The notes under the pieces are model-generated. The model made no database searches. It worked only from the letters and a program-made list of their open reading frames with translations, and was not told where the DNA came from. The position numbers and the translations under genes are program-made. A DNA stretch of 49,338 nucleotides from Rhodospirillales bacterium (lineage in GTDB: Bacteria; Pseudomonadota; Alphaproteobacteria; Acetobacterales; Acetobacteraceae). Each line of letters starts with the position of its first letter. Position 1 is the first letter of the stretch. Of the stretch, positions 7,665-15,444 are shown piece after piece. The stretch is from assembly GCA_017304945.1 (NCBI GenBank), contig JAFKLG010000087.1:1-49338 (forward strand), in the 5' to 3' direction.

Positions 7665-9449
7665 TCACAAATCGACCCGATCGATGGTCCACTTGATGAA
7701 CGGAATGTCCGGCATTTCCCGGCCGTCGTCCTTGCCGATCTCCGCCTTGATCGCCGCTTCCAGCTTGGCGTTCATGGTCAGGATGAGATCGCGGTTGGCC
7801 TCCCGGTCCACGGCGAGGTTGACCATCTCCTCCGGATCCGACTGCAGGTCGAACAGCTCCACGTCATTCCAGCGATAGAGTTCATCGAGGGTGCGTGGGC
7901 TGTTACGGCGCAGCGGGGAGAAGTAGCGCGTGAACTTGTAGCGCCCGTCGTACACCATCCGCAGGCTGCCGCGCTTCTGCATGTCCGGCTTGAAGCCCTG
8001 TTTGACCAGCGCCAGAGCGGGGTTCTTGCCGGCTGCCTTGGCGTTGTCGACGTTGCGCCACAGGTCGCTGTCGTTCATCGCGAGGCCGCTATAGGTGAAC
8101 AGGATGGACTCGCGCGCCGCATGGATGTCGGCGCCACCTGGGGAGCCCAGCACGGACGAGAGATCCTTGCCCGGCAGGGTACGGCCGGCAACCTCACCGG
8201 ATTTGCCGGGACCAACCCCGGCCATCGAGAGCAGTGTGGGCACGACGTCGATGTGTGCGGTCAACGCACGGCAGTCCTGGCCTCCCCTGACATCGGGATG
8301 CACGACGTAGAACGGCAGGTGTGTCGTCTCCTCGTAGACGAACGGACCCTTGCCATGCAGCCCGTGGGCGCCGGCCATTTCGCCATGGTCCGACGTGAAC
8401 ACCACGATGGTCCGGTCGGTCAGGTTCAGGTTGTCGAGTTCACTCAGCAGCGACGAGACCTGCAGGTCGACCGCGCGGGTGCAGTTGACGTAGTAGTCGT
8501 TGAAGCGACGCCAGCGCGCCTCTTCGTTCGGGATGTGCCCGAGCACATAGTTCCATGTGTTATGAAATTCGGCATGGGCCTTGGGGCGGCCGGGCGCATC
8601 GAACGGCTCGCCGAGATTTCTGGGCAGCTTCTGATCCCATGTCGCGCGATACAATTCGTGCTCGGGTGCCCGTTCGGCGTGCATCATCAGACGACCGGTA
8701 TCCTGCACCGGCTTACCAGGTTCGTCGGTGTTGAAGTACATGACGTCATGCGGGTTGACGAGGCTCACGAACAGGCACCACGGCTTGTTGCCGTCGCTGA
8801 GCGGGCGCCCCTTGCGTCGCAGCCAGGTGACCGCGCTGCCGGCGATCAGGTGATCGAACTGGTAGCCGCCATGCGTATGGCCAATGATGTCACCTGGGCC
8901 ATAGAAGTCCGCAAACCCATAGGCCTCCATGTCCTTGGTGAAGCGGCGTTCTGGATCCTCCGTGTCGAACTCCTTGTTGAGGTGCCACTTTCCCTTGTAG
9001 GCGGTGTAGTAGCCCGCCTTGCGCAACATGTGGCCGATCGTCGGCACCTTCCTGGAAAGGCTGCCCATCCACGGCACGTCGCAATTCTCGTACATGCCGT
9101 TGTCCGGCGTCTGCACGCCGGTGACGAGGACCGAACGGGAGGAGGTGCACATCACCGCCGGACAGTAGTGGTTGTGAAAGGTCACACCGGTCCGTTGCAG
9201 CCGCTCGTGCCCCGGGAGCGAAAGACCTGGCGGCCTCTGACGGGCGTAGCGCTCCTGATCGGTGAAGACGAACAGGATGTTGGGCCGGCCGTTGCCGCGC
9301 GTGTTCACTGCCGGGGCCGCAGGCGTCTGCGCGGCCGCTCCAGGCATGAAGCCCACTTGCGGCGCCGCGCCCGCAGCCGCTGCAAGAGCGAGGAACGCAC
9401 GACGTGACTGCCCGCGAGCTCCGCCCGCGTGGAGATTGCTCTGGCTCAT
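7665..9449 (-). CDS. Tat-exported sulfatase with a non-canonical CTSSR active-site motif
   Basis: A 594-residue alkaline-phosphatase-superfamily sulfatase. A twin-arginine signal (SRRAFLALAAAAGAA, residues 15-29) directs it to the periplasm. Metal and active-site segments are visible: NILFVFTDQ (57-65), the nucleophile region MCTSSRSVLVTG (C101), GKWHLN and TSDHGEM. In type I sulfatases a Cys in C-x-P/A-x-R is converted to formylglycine; here the third position is Ser (C-T-S-S-R), so maturation or substrate class may differ. The start ATG lies 35 bp after the SYLF gene stop, indicating co-transcription. The substrate cannot be read from the sequence. Confidence 0.9.
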   Translation of the reverse strand: MSQSNLHAGGARGQSRRAFLALAAAAGAAPQVGFMPGAAAQTPAAPAVNTRGNGRPNILFVFTDQERYARQRPPGLSLPGHERLQRTGVTFHNHYCPAVMCTSSRSVLVTGVQTPDNGMYENCDVPWMGSLSRKVPTIGHMLRKAGYYTAYKGKWHLNKEFDTEDPERRFTKDMEAYGFADFYGPGDIIGHTHGGYQFDHLIAGSAVTWLRRKGRPLSDGNKPWCLFVSLVNPHDVMYFNTDEPGKPVQDTGRLMMHAERAPEHELYRATWDQKLPRNLGEPFDAPGRPKAHAEFHNTWNYVLGHIPNEEARWRRFNDYYVNCTRAVDLQVSSLLSELDNLNLTDRTIVVFTSDHGEMAGAHGLHGKGPFVYEETTHLPFYVVHPDVRGGQDCRALTAHIDVVPTLLSMAGVGPGKSGEVAGRTLPGKDLSSVLGSPGGADIHAARESILFTYSGLAMNDSDLWRNVDNAKAAGKNPALALVKQGFKPDMQKRGSLRMVYDGRYKFTRYFSPLRRNSPRTLDELYRWNDVELFDLQSDPEEMVNLAVDREANRDLILTMNAKLEAAIKAEIGKDDGREMPDIPFIKWTIDRVDL

Positions 9450-9484
9450 GATGAGACTCCTGCGCTCCGCGCCTAGGCGCGAGG

Positions 9485-10048
9485 CTATTTGCCTGGGGTG
9501 ATGTGTGTGATCTTCGAGCCTTCCAAACCAAGGCCGGCCATCAGGCCTTGCTGTCCGAACGGAAAGGCGTACACGTCCCTCGCAAGGGTCGTGCTCGTCA
9601 TGCTCTTGGCGACGCCCTGATCGACGACGACGACGCTCGGACCGGAGCCGATCGCCCAGCCGTCGCTCTCGCGGAGATATCTCAGCGCTTCGTCGTTCAT
9701 GAAGAACAGCGCGAAACTGAAGCGCTGTGCACCAGCCTGCAGCCCGAACGATGCCGCGGTGATGTTGTAGTACCCTTCCGGCTTGTTGCCGGCCAGAAGG
9801 ACTCCGTCTCCCGTCTGACCACCGATGAGCAGTCCAGCCTTGATGATCTTGGGGAAGATCAGGACCGCCTTCGCCTTGGACACCAGCCGGCGCGCCTCCG
9901 GCTGCGCTGCGTACAAGCTCTGCAACGCCTGTCGCGCATCGCGCTCGATCTGTTGCGCGGAAGCGGCCTGGGCGGCTTGCGCCACGATGCCGAACGTTCC
10001 CGCGACGGCGGCCGCGCCAAGCAGCAGGTCTCGCCTCGTCTTGTTCAT
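9485..10048 (-). CDS. SYLF-domain (Ysc84-like) lipid-binding protein, exported
   Basis: A 187-residue protein with a Tat-like signal (MNKTRRDLLLGAAAVAG, cleavage near AQAAS) and a SYLF/Ysc84 domain: ARRLVSKAKAVLIFPKIIKAG, IGGQTGDGVLL, ITAASFGLQAGAQ and VYAFPFGQQGLMAGLGLEGSKI. SYLF domains bind lipids or membranes; bacterial exported versions are poorly characterised. ATG 10048 has GAGGGGG a few bases upstream. It lies 10 bp after the outer-membrane protein gene and 35 bp before the sulfatase, inside the TetR-divergent operon. A paralogue is at 12245-12922. Confidence 0.88.
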   Translation of the reverse strand: MNKTRRDLLLGAAAVAGTFGIVAQAAQAASAQQIERDARQALQSLYAAQPEARRLVSKAKAVLIFPKIIKAGLLIGGQTGDGVLLAGNKPEGYYNITAASFGLQAGAQRFSFALFFMNDEALRYLRESDGWAIGSGPSVVVVDQGVAKSMTSTTLARDVYAFPFGQQGLMAGLGLEGSKITHITPGK

Positions 10049-10058
10049 GTTCGCCCCC

Positions 10059-11018
10059 TCAGAAGCGGAACGTGGCTGCAAGGATCGGTCCGCTGAGACC
10101 GATGTTGAGACGAAGCACCGAGGCCTGGTAATCGATGTGCAGGTGACGATAGCCAAGCCGCGTCACCAGCCAGTCGTTCCAACGGTAATCAACGGTGCCG
10201 AGCACCTGCCAGGTCAGCTCGGATCCGGCACCGAAGCCGCCGACGTCACCGTAGACGGTCAGGCCAAGCGTCTTTGAGATGTCCGCGTGATAGCGGGCCG
10301 CAATCAAGGGATCGGCCCAGGAGACGGATTGCGACGTCGAGACGCCCGGCAGCAGCCCAGCATTGAGGGTGAATTTCGTCGACACGCTCCACGGACGGAC
10401 GCCTGCGCCGACGTCCAGAAACTGATTGTTTGTCTCGACCGCGCGATACATGCCCATCACCGTCCCGGTGATCTGGGTCATCCGGACGTTGCCTCCGGAA
10501 TAGAGCGGGCCATTCGTGCTGACGTCGCTCTTGACCGAGAGAGCCATAAAGTCGATGAGCACGCCGAACCGGCCGTTGCGCGCCTCACCGGCCCCCATCA
10601 GAGGGATGGCGCCGAGATTGGAGAGCACGTCGCCGAAACTGACCGAGACATCCCTGGTCGGGAGACGGGAGATCGGCGTTTGCGCGCTGCCACTGACACC
10701 AGCAATCCAGAGATATGGGGTCAGATAAAATCGCCACTGCGGATCTGCAGAGTCCTGGGCAACGCTCGGGTCTGCGGAACCTTGGGTGACCTTCGGATCG
10801 AGGGAACTTTGGACGACCTTCGGATCGACGGACTCCCGCGCGACCTTCGGGTCAGCGGATTCCTGGGCGACGGCTTGCGTCCAACCTGCACTCGCACTGA
10901 GCAACCCTGCGCCGAGCACGGCCACAGCACTGGAGCGAAATGGCAAGCCACGACGGCAATGTCGTGTGATCCCCCGCTGTCGAGGACCGGAGCTGTCCGT
11001 CATTGGCCGCGATCTCAC
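10059..11018 (-). CDS. Outer-membrane beta-barrel protein with a 9-residue repeat segment
   Basis: A 319-residue exported protein. After a signal peptide (about residues 27-52, AVAQ end) comes a hydrophilic tandem repeat of 9-residue units of the type ESADPKVAR (residues 53-94). Then follows a C-terminal domain with alternating aromatic strands (WRFYLTPYLWIAGVSG, DVGGFGAGSELTWQVLGTV) ending in FRF, the terminal-Phe rule of outer-membrane barrels. GTG 11018 was chosen because GGAGG lies 5 bp upstream; the in-frame ATG at 11003 lies 20 bp from that site. It is the first gene of the operon with SYLF, sulfatase and patatin genes, divergent from the TetR gene. No specific function is known. Confidence 0.82.
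   Translation of the reverse strand: MRSRPMTDSSGPRQRGITRHCRRGLPFRSSAVAVLGAGLLSASAGWTQAVAQESADPKVARESVDPKVVQSSLDPKVTQGSADPSVAQDSADPQWRFYLTPYLWIAGVSGSAQTPISRLPTRDVSVSFGDVLSNLGAIPLMGAGEARNGRFGVLIDFMALSVKSDVSTNGPLYSGGNVRMTQITGTVMGMYRAVETNNQFLDVGAGVRPWSVSTKFTLNAGLLPGVSTSQSVSWADPLIAARYHADISKTLGLTVYGDVGGFGAGSELTWQVLGTVDYRWNDWLVTRLGYRHLHIDYQASVLRLNIGLSGPILAATFRF
10737..10862 (-). repeat. 27-bp tandem repeats inside the outer-membrane protein gene
   Basis: About four and a half units of 27 bp encode the peptides ESADPKVAR, ESVDPKVVQ, SSLDPKVTQ, GSADPSVAQ and DSADPQ, placed just after the predicted signal peptide. Copies are related but not identical, and the copy number could vary without breaking frame. 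Confidence 0.85.
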
Positions 11019-11040
11019 ACGCCCCTCCCTTGTGCATGAA

Positions 11041-11072
11041 TGACGATAGTGTCAATTTGGCGAAAATGTCAA
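11041..11072 (-). promoter_or_regulatory. Probable divergent promoter/operator between OMP operon and TetR gene
   Basis: On the minus strand TTGACA (11072-11067) and TATCGT (11048-11043) are 18 bp apart, a plausible sigma70-type promoter for the operon starting at 11018. A TGAC-N6-GTCA inverted pair (11041-11054) overlaps the -10, a suitable TetR operator position. TetR binding is inferred from the layout only. Confidence 0.5.
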
Positions 11073-11785
11073 CACGATCTGACCAGGATTCTCGTGCGAG
11101 AGCTGCTCGACGAAAGGAAATCGGCGAACAGAAACGAGCGCGCACGCGCGCGACGTTGGTGAGCGCAGCGATGAGGGTGATTGCCAGGATGGGACCCGAT
11201 GCGCCGACGATCGACGATTTCGTCGCCGAAGCAGGCGTCGCGCGCGGCTCTTTTTATAACTACTTCAGAACGACGGAAGAGCTGCTGATTGCCGTTGCAA
11301 CCGATGTCAGTGATCAGTTCCTGACCGACGACATACGCCTCGTGCGGGACCTGCCTGACCCGGCGGATCGTGTCGGATGCTCCGTCCGCGCCTACATCCG
11401 GCTTGCCGCGTCGGATTCGACGCGCGGGTGGGTCATCGTCCGCATCGCTTTGATCGCGGCTCCGATTGGGACCAGCATGCCGACGCTTCTCGCGGAGGAT
11501 ATCGCGGCGGGAATGAGGGAGCGGCGGTTCACGGTGCAATCGGCGCAGGCCGCAACGGACATCGTGCTGGGGGCGGGCCTGATGGGCATGCGTTCGGTGC
11601 TGCGTGGCGACGCAGCGCCCGATCACGCGGAGACCGTGGCGGAGATGGTTCTCCTGGCGCTTGGCGTGCCGGATGCGGCGGCGGTTGCACGAAGATCGCT
11701 CGAACCCGATGCGATCGCGCAGCGCGCCGCGGCGAAGCTCGGGCGCCGCGGCGCGACCGAGGTTCGGGGTGAGGATCCCTGCTGA
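11066..11785 (+). CDS. TetR/AcrR-family transcriptional regulator
   Basis: A 239-residue regulator. The N-terminal helix-turn-helix reads ARTRATLVSAAMRVIARMG then TIDDFVAEAGVARGSFYNYF and TTEELL, the standard TetR DNA-binding domain (about residues 28-75). The remainder is a helical ligand-binding domain. Starts at 11036 and 11066 are both open; 11066 was chosen because it leaves the divergent promoter outside the coding region, but neither has a clear Shine-Dalgarno. TetR proteins usually repress the divergent operon, here the outer-membrane protein, SYLF, sulfatase and patatin genes. A CCGGGG/CCCCGG hairpin directly follows the stop, without a T run. Confidence 0.88.
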   Translation: MSTRSDQDSRARAARRKEIGEQKRARTRATLVSAAMRVIARMGPDAPTIDDFVAEAGVARGSFYNYFRTTEELLIAVATDVSDQFLTDDIRLVRDLPDPADRVGCSVRAYIRLAASDSTRGWVIVRIALIAAPIGTSMPTLLAEDIAAGMRERRFTVQSAQAATDIVLGAGLMGMRSVLRGDAAPDHAETVAEMVLLALGVPDAAAVARRSLEPDAIAQRAAAKLGRRGATEVRGEDPC

Positions 11786-12081
11786 CCGGGGACCCCGGCC
11801 CGACCGCCCCTTTCCGCAGCCCGCTCGAGCGCCGCACGTTCGCGATGGCGAGGGGCTCAATCAGGCGCTGACGAAGGCCCGAAACCCCGCGCTTTCCTCG
11901 AGCCCGTCGCGTTCGCCATGACCCTGCGCACAACCGGACGGCACGCGTCTGCGAAGGGCTTGGGCCGTCTCTTGCACCGGAAGCCTGGGAAGCATCGTCC
12001 TTACGGGTCGCTGGACCAGCGCCGTGGACCGGACGGTCCGCGAGCCGAGCGCAACGAGCGACGCCATCGAAGGATTTGCCG
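11786..12081. other. 296-bp stretch between TetR gene and tRNA-Gln, no gene recognised
   Basis: Apart from a short GC hairpin just after the TetR stop, no repeat, promoter or convincing coding frame was seen. Short open frames on both strands lack ribosome binding sites and known motifs. Confidence 0.5.
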
Positions 12082-12155
12082 TGGCTGGGGGACCTGGATT
12101 CGAACCAAGGATGCCCGGGTCAGAGCCGGGAGTTTTACCGCTAAACTATCCCCCA
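12082..12155 (-). tRNA. tRNA-Gln (anticodon CTG)
   Basis: The minus strand folds as a 74-nt cloverleaf. The acceptor stem TGGGGGA pairs with TCCCCCA and the 3' CCA is encoded. The D-arm contains TAGCGGTAAAAC, the anticodon stem is CCCGG/CCGGG around loop CTCTGAC, and the T-arm contains GGTTCGAATCC. Anticodon CTG reads CAG (Gln). Confidence 0.96.
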
Positions 12156-12244
12156 AGGACAGCGGGCCGGCGACTTAACACGCCGACCCGGCGCCTGCAA
12201 GCGACGACGCGTCGATTTCTCGCCCGCCCGCCGCCCGCCTCGCC

Positions 12245-12922
12245 TCAGCTCAGGCTTGCCAACGCCTGGTGCAACGCCGCCGCCTTCGGGCTCGGCGTCG
12301 TGCCGTACAGCACTTCGCGTGTGGTGACCGGGCGGCCATAGAAGGCGCGGTCGTCCGCCGGCTGCGGACGGATCAGGGAGCCTTCCAGGGTCAGGCCGCC
12401 ATACACGCCGGTGCCCGAGGACCACACCACCACGTCGGGCCCCGACGCACCGCCAATCGCCCCCTGCACGCCCGATCCCAGCGTCGCCACCGCGATGCCG
12501 GCCTGCGCGCCCAGCTTGAACTCGTCGCGCAGCAGCGCCTGGACGCCCTTCTCGGTCATCACCAGCATGACCATTTCCGCCTGCTGCAGGCCGATCTGCA
12601 GGCCGAAGGAGGCGGACCCGATCGCGTAGAAGGCCGGGTCGCTCCAGCCGGTCTTGCCGCGCAGCATCACGACGCCCTCGCCACCTTCGCCGCCGACGAT
12701 GAAGCCGCCCTTCCACAGCTTGGGCACGATCATCACGCCGCGCGCCTGCTGCAGCAGCGCCCGCGCATTGCCGAACGCCTTGTCGCGATGCAGGTCCGCC
12801 AGCGTCTTGCGGGCACCGTCGATCACCGCCTGCTGGTCCGTTTCCGCCAGGACCGCGCGGCCGACGGCCAGCATCGGCAGGGCGGCGACCGCCCCGCGCA
12901 GGAAATTCGCTCGTGTCAGCAC
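12245..12922 (-). CDS. SYLF-domain (Ysc84-like) protein, second copy, exported
   Basis: A 225-residue protein with an N-terminal signal (FLRGAVAALPMLAVGRAVLA) and a SYLF domain: ARALLQQARGVMIVPKLWKGG, VGGEGGEGVVMLRG, YAIGSASFGLQIGLQQAEMVML and VVVWSSGTGVYGGLTLEGSLI. GTG 12922 was chosen because GGAAG lies 5 bp upstream. It is a diverged paralogue of the SYLF gene at 9485-10048, with a longer C-terminal tail. It lies downstream of the rhamnose/glycosyltransferase genes on the same strand and upstream of tRNA-Gln. The role is unknown beyond probable membrane binding in the periplasm. Confidence 0.87.
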   Translation of the reverse strand: MLTRANFLRGAVAALPMLAVGRAVLAETDQQAVIDGARKTLADLHRDKAFGNARALLQQARGVMIVPKLWKGGFIVGGEGGEGVVMLRGKTGWSDPAFYAIGSASFGLQIGLQQAEMVMLVMTEKGVQALLRDEFKLGAQAGIAVATLGSGVQGAIGGASGPDVVVWSSGTGVYGGLTLEGSLIRPQPADDRAFYGRPVTTREVLYGTTPSPKAAALHQALASLS

Positions 12923-13045
12923 TGTTCTTCCCCATGCTGGTTCGTCCGGATAACCCGGATGCACGCACGGCAATATTGCGCCAGGGCAACCGGCCTGCAG
13001 GGGGCAGCGCTTCACGATCACCGGAGAGCGCCGCTCACGCTTTGG

Positions 13046-13993
13046 TCAGAGCCGCGTTTCGTCGAGCGGCGCCAGCAGGAACCAGAGCAGGAACACCAGG
13101 GTCTCGGCCCCGGTCTGCCGCCGCAGGTTCGGATTGGCCAGCACCCGCAGCCGCGCCAGCCGGCCGCCGCGCAAAGCCGCCGCGACGGCGCGCAGCTCCG
13201 CCTCCGCCGCGGGCGTCAGCAGGGCCGGCTGGTCGAGCAGGGCGGCCACGTTCTGGCGGAAGATGTTCATGAACGCGGCTGGCCCCCGCCGCAGCGCGGC
13301 GATGCCGCGCCGGAACAGGCTGGAAGGGGCGCCCACCGTGTTGCCGCGATGCTGGCGATAGAGCACCACCGGCTCCTGGTCGGCGAGCAGCGCCCCGCCG
13401 CCGGCCGCGACCACGAGGTAGCTCCACCAGTCGTGCAGGCACGCGGCCGGCGCGCGGCTGCCCGCGATCGTCACCATCGCCGCGCGGTTCAGCACGACCG
13501 TGCAGCCGGTGGCCACGTTCTGGGTCAGCGCCGTCGGGAAGCCGGGCGGCCGGTGCAGCGGGAAGGAGATCGCGATGCGCCGCAGATCGGCATCCACCAG
13601 CATCTGCCGCGCGAAATACAGGGCGCATCGCTGCGGTGACACCGTCTCGAGCGCGGCGACGGCCCGCGCGAGCTTTTCCGGCAGCCACACATCGTCCTGG
13701 TCGGCGAAGGCGGCATAGGGCACGCCATCCCGCGTCGCCGCCCGCAGCAGCCGCAGGAAGCTCTCGGTCAGGCCGACCCGCTCGGCCTCCTCCAGCGCGA
13801 CGCCCTGCCCCGGCGACAGCGTGGCGAGGAAGCGGCGCATCAGCGGCACCGTGTCGTCCGTCGAGCCGTCATCGCGCCAGTACAGCACCCAGTCGCGATG
13901 CGTCTGCCCCAGCAGGCTGTGCAATTGCGGGCGGAGGAAGCGCGCGCCGTTGAAGGTGGACAGCAGGATGGCGACCCGCGCGGGTGCGGGCAT
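13046..13993 (-). CDS. Family 2 glycosyltransferase (rhamnosyltransferase-like)
   Basis: A 315-residue GT-A glycosyltransferase. Visible motifs are VAILLSTFNGARFL (N-terminus), YWRDDGSTDDT and FADQDDVWLPEKL, the nucleotide-sugar-binding Asp segments of the RfbF/WbbL-type GT2 group. A hydrophobic patch (VFLLWFLLAPL) ends the protein. Start is ATG 13993, with a GTG two codons earlier at 13999. The gene follows rmlD by about 10 bp in the rml operon, so a dTDP-rhamnose donor is likely by context. The acceptor is unknown. Confidence 0.88.
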   Translation of the reverse strand: MPAPARVAILLSTFNGARFLRPQLHSLLGQTHRDWVLYWRDDGSTDDTVPLMRRFLATLSPGQGVALEEAERVGLTESFLRLLRAATRDGVPYAAFADQDDVWLPEKLARAVAALETVSPQRCALYFARQMLVDADLRRIAISFPLHRPPGFPTALTQNVATGCTVVLNRAAMVTIAGSRAPAACLHDWWSYLVVAAGGGALLADQEPVVLYRQHRGNTVGAPSSLFRRGIAALRRGPAAFMNIFRQNVAALLDQPALLTPAAEAELRAVAAALRGGRLARLRVLANPNLRRQTGAETLVFLLWFLLAPLDETRL

Positions 13994-14002
13994 GCTCACC
14001 GC

Positions 14003-14890
14003 TCAGCCAAGCGGCGGCGCGTAGATCGCGTCGACCGTCCGCGCCAGGCTGTCGCGCCAGGGCGGCAGCCGCACGTCGAACACCGCGGCCAGCTTGCCGC
14101 AATCCAGCCGCGAGTCGGCCGGGCGCCTGGCCTTGGTCGGCCAATCGGCGGTGGCGATGGGCGCCACCTCCGGCACCTTGGCGCCATGGCGCGCGGCTTC
14201 CTCGAACGTGGCGGTGGCGAGGCCGAACCAGGTGGTCTCCCCGCTGCCGGCGGCGTGGAAGAGGCCCCCGTATTCCGGCCGCCAGCCGGTCGCGGCGATC
14301 CGATCGGCGATCGCCAGGATCGCGTCGGCGAGGTCGGTCGCAGTGGTGGGGCAGCCGCGCTGGTCGGCGACCACGGTCAGCCGGTCGCGGGTCGCGCCCA
14401 CGGTCAGCATGGTGCGGACGAAGTTCTTGCCCTGGGCGGCATAGACCCAGGAGGTGCGCAGGATGGTGGCCTGCGCTCCGGCTCCTAGCACCGCCTGCTC
14501 GCCGGCGAGCTTGCTCGCGCCGTAGACGCCCTGAGGGGAGACGGGATCGGTCTCGACATAGGGGGCGCCCTTGGCGCCGTCGAACACGTAGTCGGTCGAG
14601 ACGTGGATCAGCGGGATGCCGGCGGCGGCGCAGAGCCGCGCGAGCGTCGCGGGTCCGTCCCGGTTGGCGCGATAGGCGGCCTCCGCGTCGTCCTCCGCGG
14701 CGTCCACCGCGGTGTAGGCGGCCGCATTCACCACCAGCGCGGGACGCACCGCGGCAAAGCTGGCGGCGAGCGTCTCGGGCCGGTCGAAATCGAACTCGGG
14801 CCGGCCGACGCGGCGGACGCGATCGGGCGCCGCGGCGGCGAGCGCGCCGGCGAGCTGGCCGGTGCCCCCGGTGACCAGGATCGGGGTCAT
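14003..14890 (-). CDS. rmlD: dTDP-4-dehydrorhamnose reductase RmlD
   Basis: A 295-residue short-chain-type reductase catalysing the last step to dTDP-L-rhamnose. The Rossmann motif is VTGGTGQLAGAL (about 6-17), the HVSTDYVFDG block follows, and the catalytic YxxxK is YGASK. Length and motifs match RmlD. The start ATG lies within 3 bp of the rmlC stop, so the genes are translationally close. It is cytoplasmic and part of the rmlBACD set. Confidence 0.95.
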   Translation of the reverse strand: MTPILVTGGTGQLAGALAAAAPDRVRRVGRPEFDFDRPETLAASFAAVRPALVVNAAAYTAVDAAEDDAEAAYRANRDGPATLARLCAAAGIPLIHVSTDYVFDGAKGAPYVETDPVSPQGVYGASKLAGEQAVLGAGAQATILRTSWVYAAQGKNFVRTMLTVGATRDRLTVVADQRGCPTTATDLADAILAIADRIAATGWRPEYGGLFHAAGSGETTWFGLATATFEEAARHGAKVPEVAPIATADWPTKARRPADSRLDCGKLAAVFDVRLPPWRDSLARTVDAIYAPPLG

Positions 14891-14892
14891 GC

Positions 14893-15444
14893 TCAGAACA
14901 GGTCCAAGCTGGCGGCGAGCGTCGGCAGCACCGTGTCCTTCTCGGACAGGATCACGATCGCCGGGTCGATCGGCCAGTCGATGCCGATCGTCGGGTCGTT
15001 CCAGATCACGCCCCGCTCCGCCGCTTTGTCGTATTCGCCGGTCACCTTGTAGATCACCTCGGTGTCGGGCTCGAGCGTGACGTAGCCGTGCAGGAACCCG
15101 ACCGGCACCCAGATCTGCCGCCAGTTCGCGGCGCTGATCTCGGCGCCCACCCAGCGGCCGAAGGTGGGGGAGCCGCGGCGCGCGTCCACCGCCACGTCCC
15201 AGATCGCCCCGCGCACCACGCGGACCAGCTTGCCCTGCGCGTTCGGCCCGACCTGGCAGTGCAGCCCGCGCAGCACGCCGCGCTGGGCGGAGAAGGCATG
15301 ATTGTCCTGCAGGAACGGCCCCTCGATCCCGGCGGCCGCGAAGCGCTTGCCGTTCCACGTCTCGGAGAAGAAGCCGCGGGAATCACCGAACTTCGACGGC
15401 GTGATCAGCTTGACGTCCTGGATCTCGAGCGGCTCGACCTTCAC
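14893..15444 (-). CDS. rmlC: dTDP-4-dehydrorhamnose 3,5-epimerase RmlC
   Basis: A 183-residue cupin epimerase, the usual length for RmlC. Visible signatures are DSRGFFSETW, the catalytic His segment HAFSAQRGVLRGLHCQ and VGFLHGYVTL. It epimerises C3 and C5 of the 4-keto sugar. The GTG start overlaps the rmlA stop by 4 bp (GTGA), indicating coupled translation. Confidence 0.95.
   Translation of the reverse strand: MKVEPLEIQDVKLITPSKFGDSRGFFSETWNGKRFAAAGIEGPFLQDNHAFSAQRGVLRGLHCQVGPNAQGKLVRVVRGAIWDVAVDARRGSPTFGRWVGAEISAANWRQIWVPVGFLHGYVTLEPDTEVIYKVTGEYDKAAERGVIWNDPTIGIDWPIDPAIVILSEKDTVLPTLAASLDLF

Noticed and set aside
6148..7692. Extended patatin start at 7692
   Set aside because: The extra 100 residues would place the lipoprotein signal internally; the signal and lipobox fix the start at 7392 or 7386.
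12082..12155. tRNA-Gln as an integration site for a genomic island
   Set aside because: No integrase gene and no duplicated tRNA 3' end were seen on either side.
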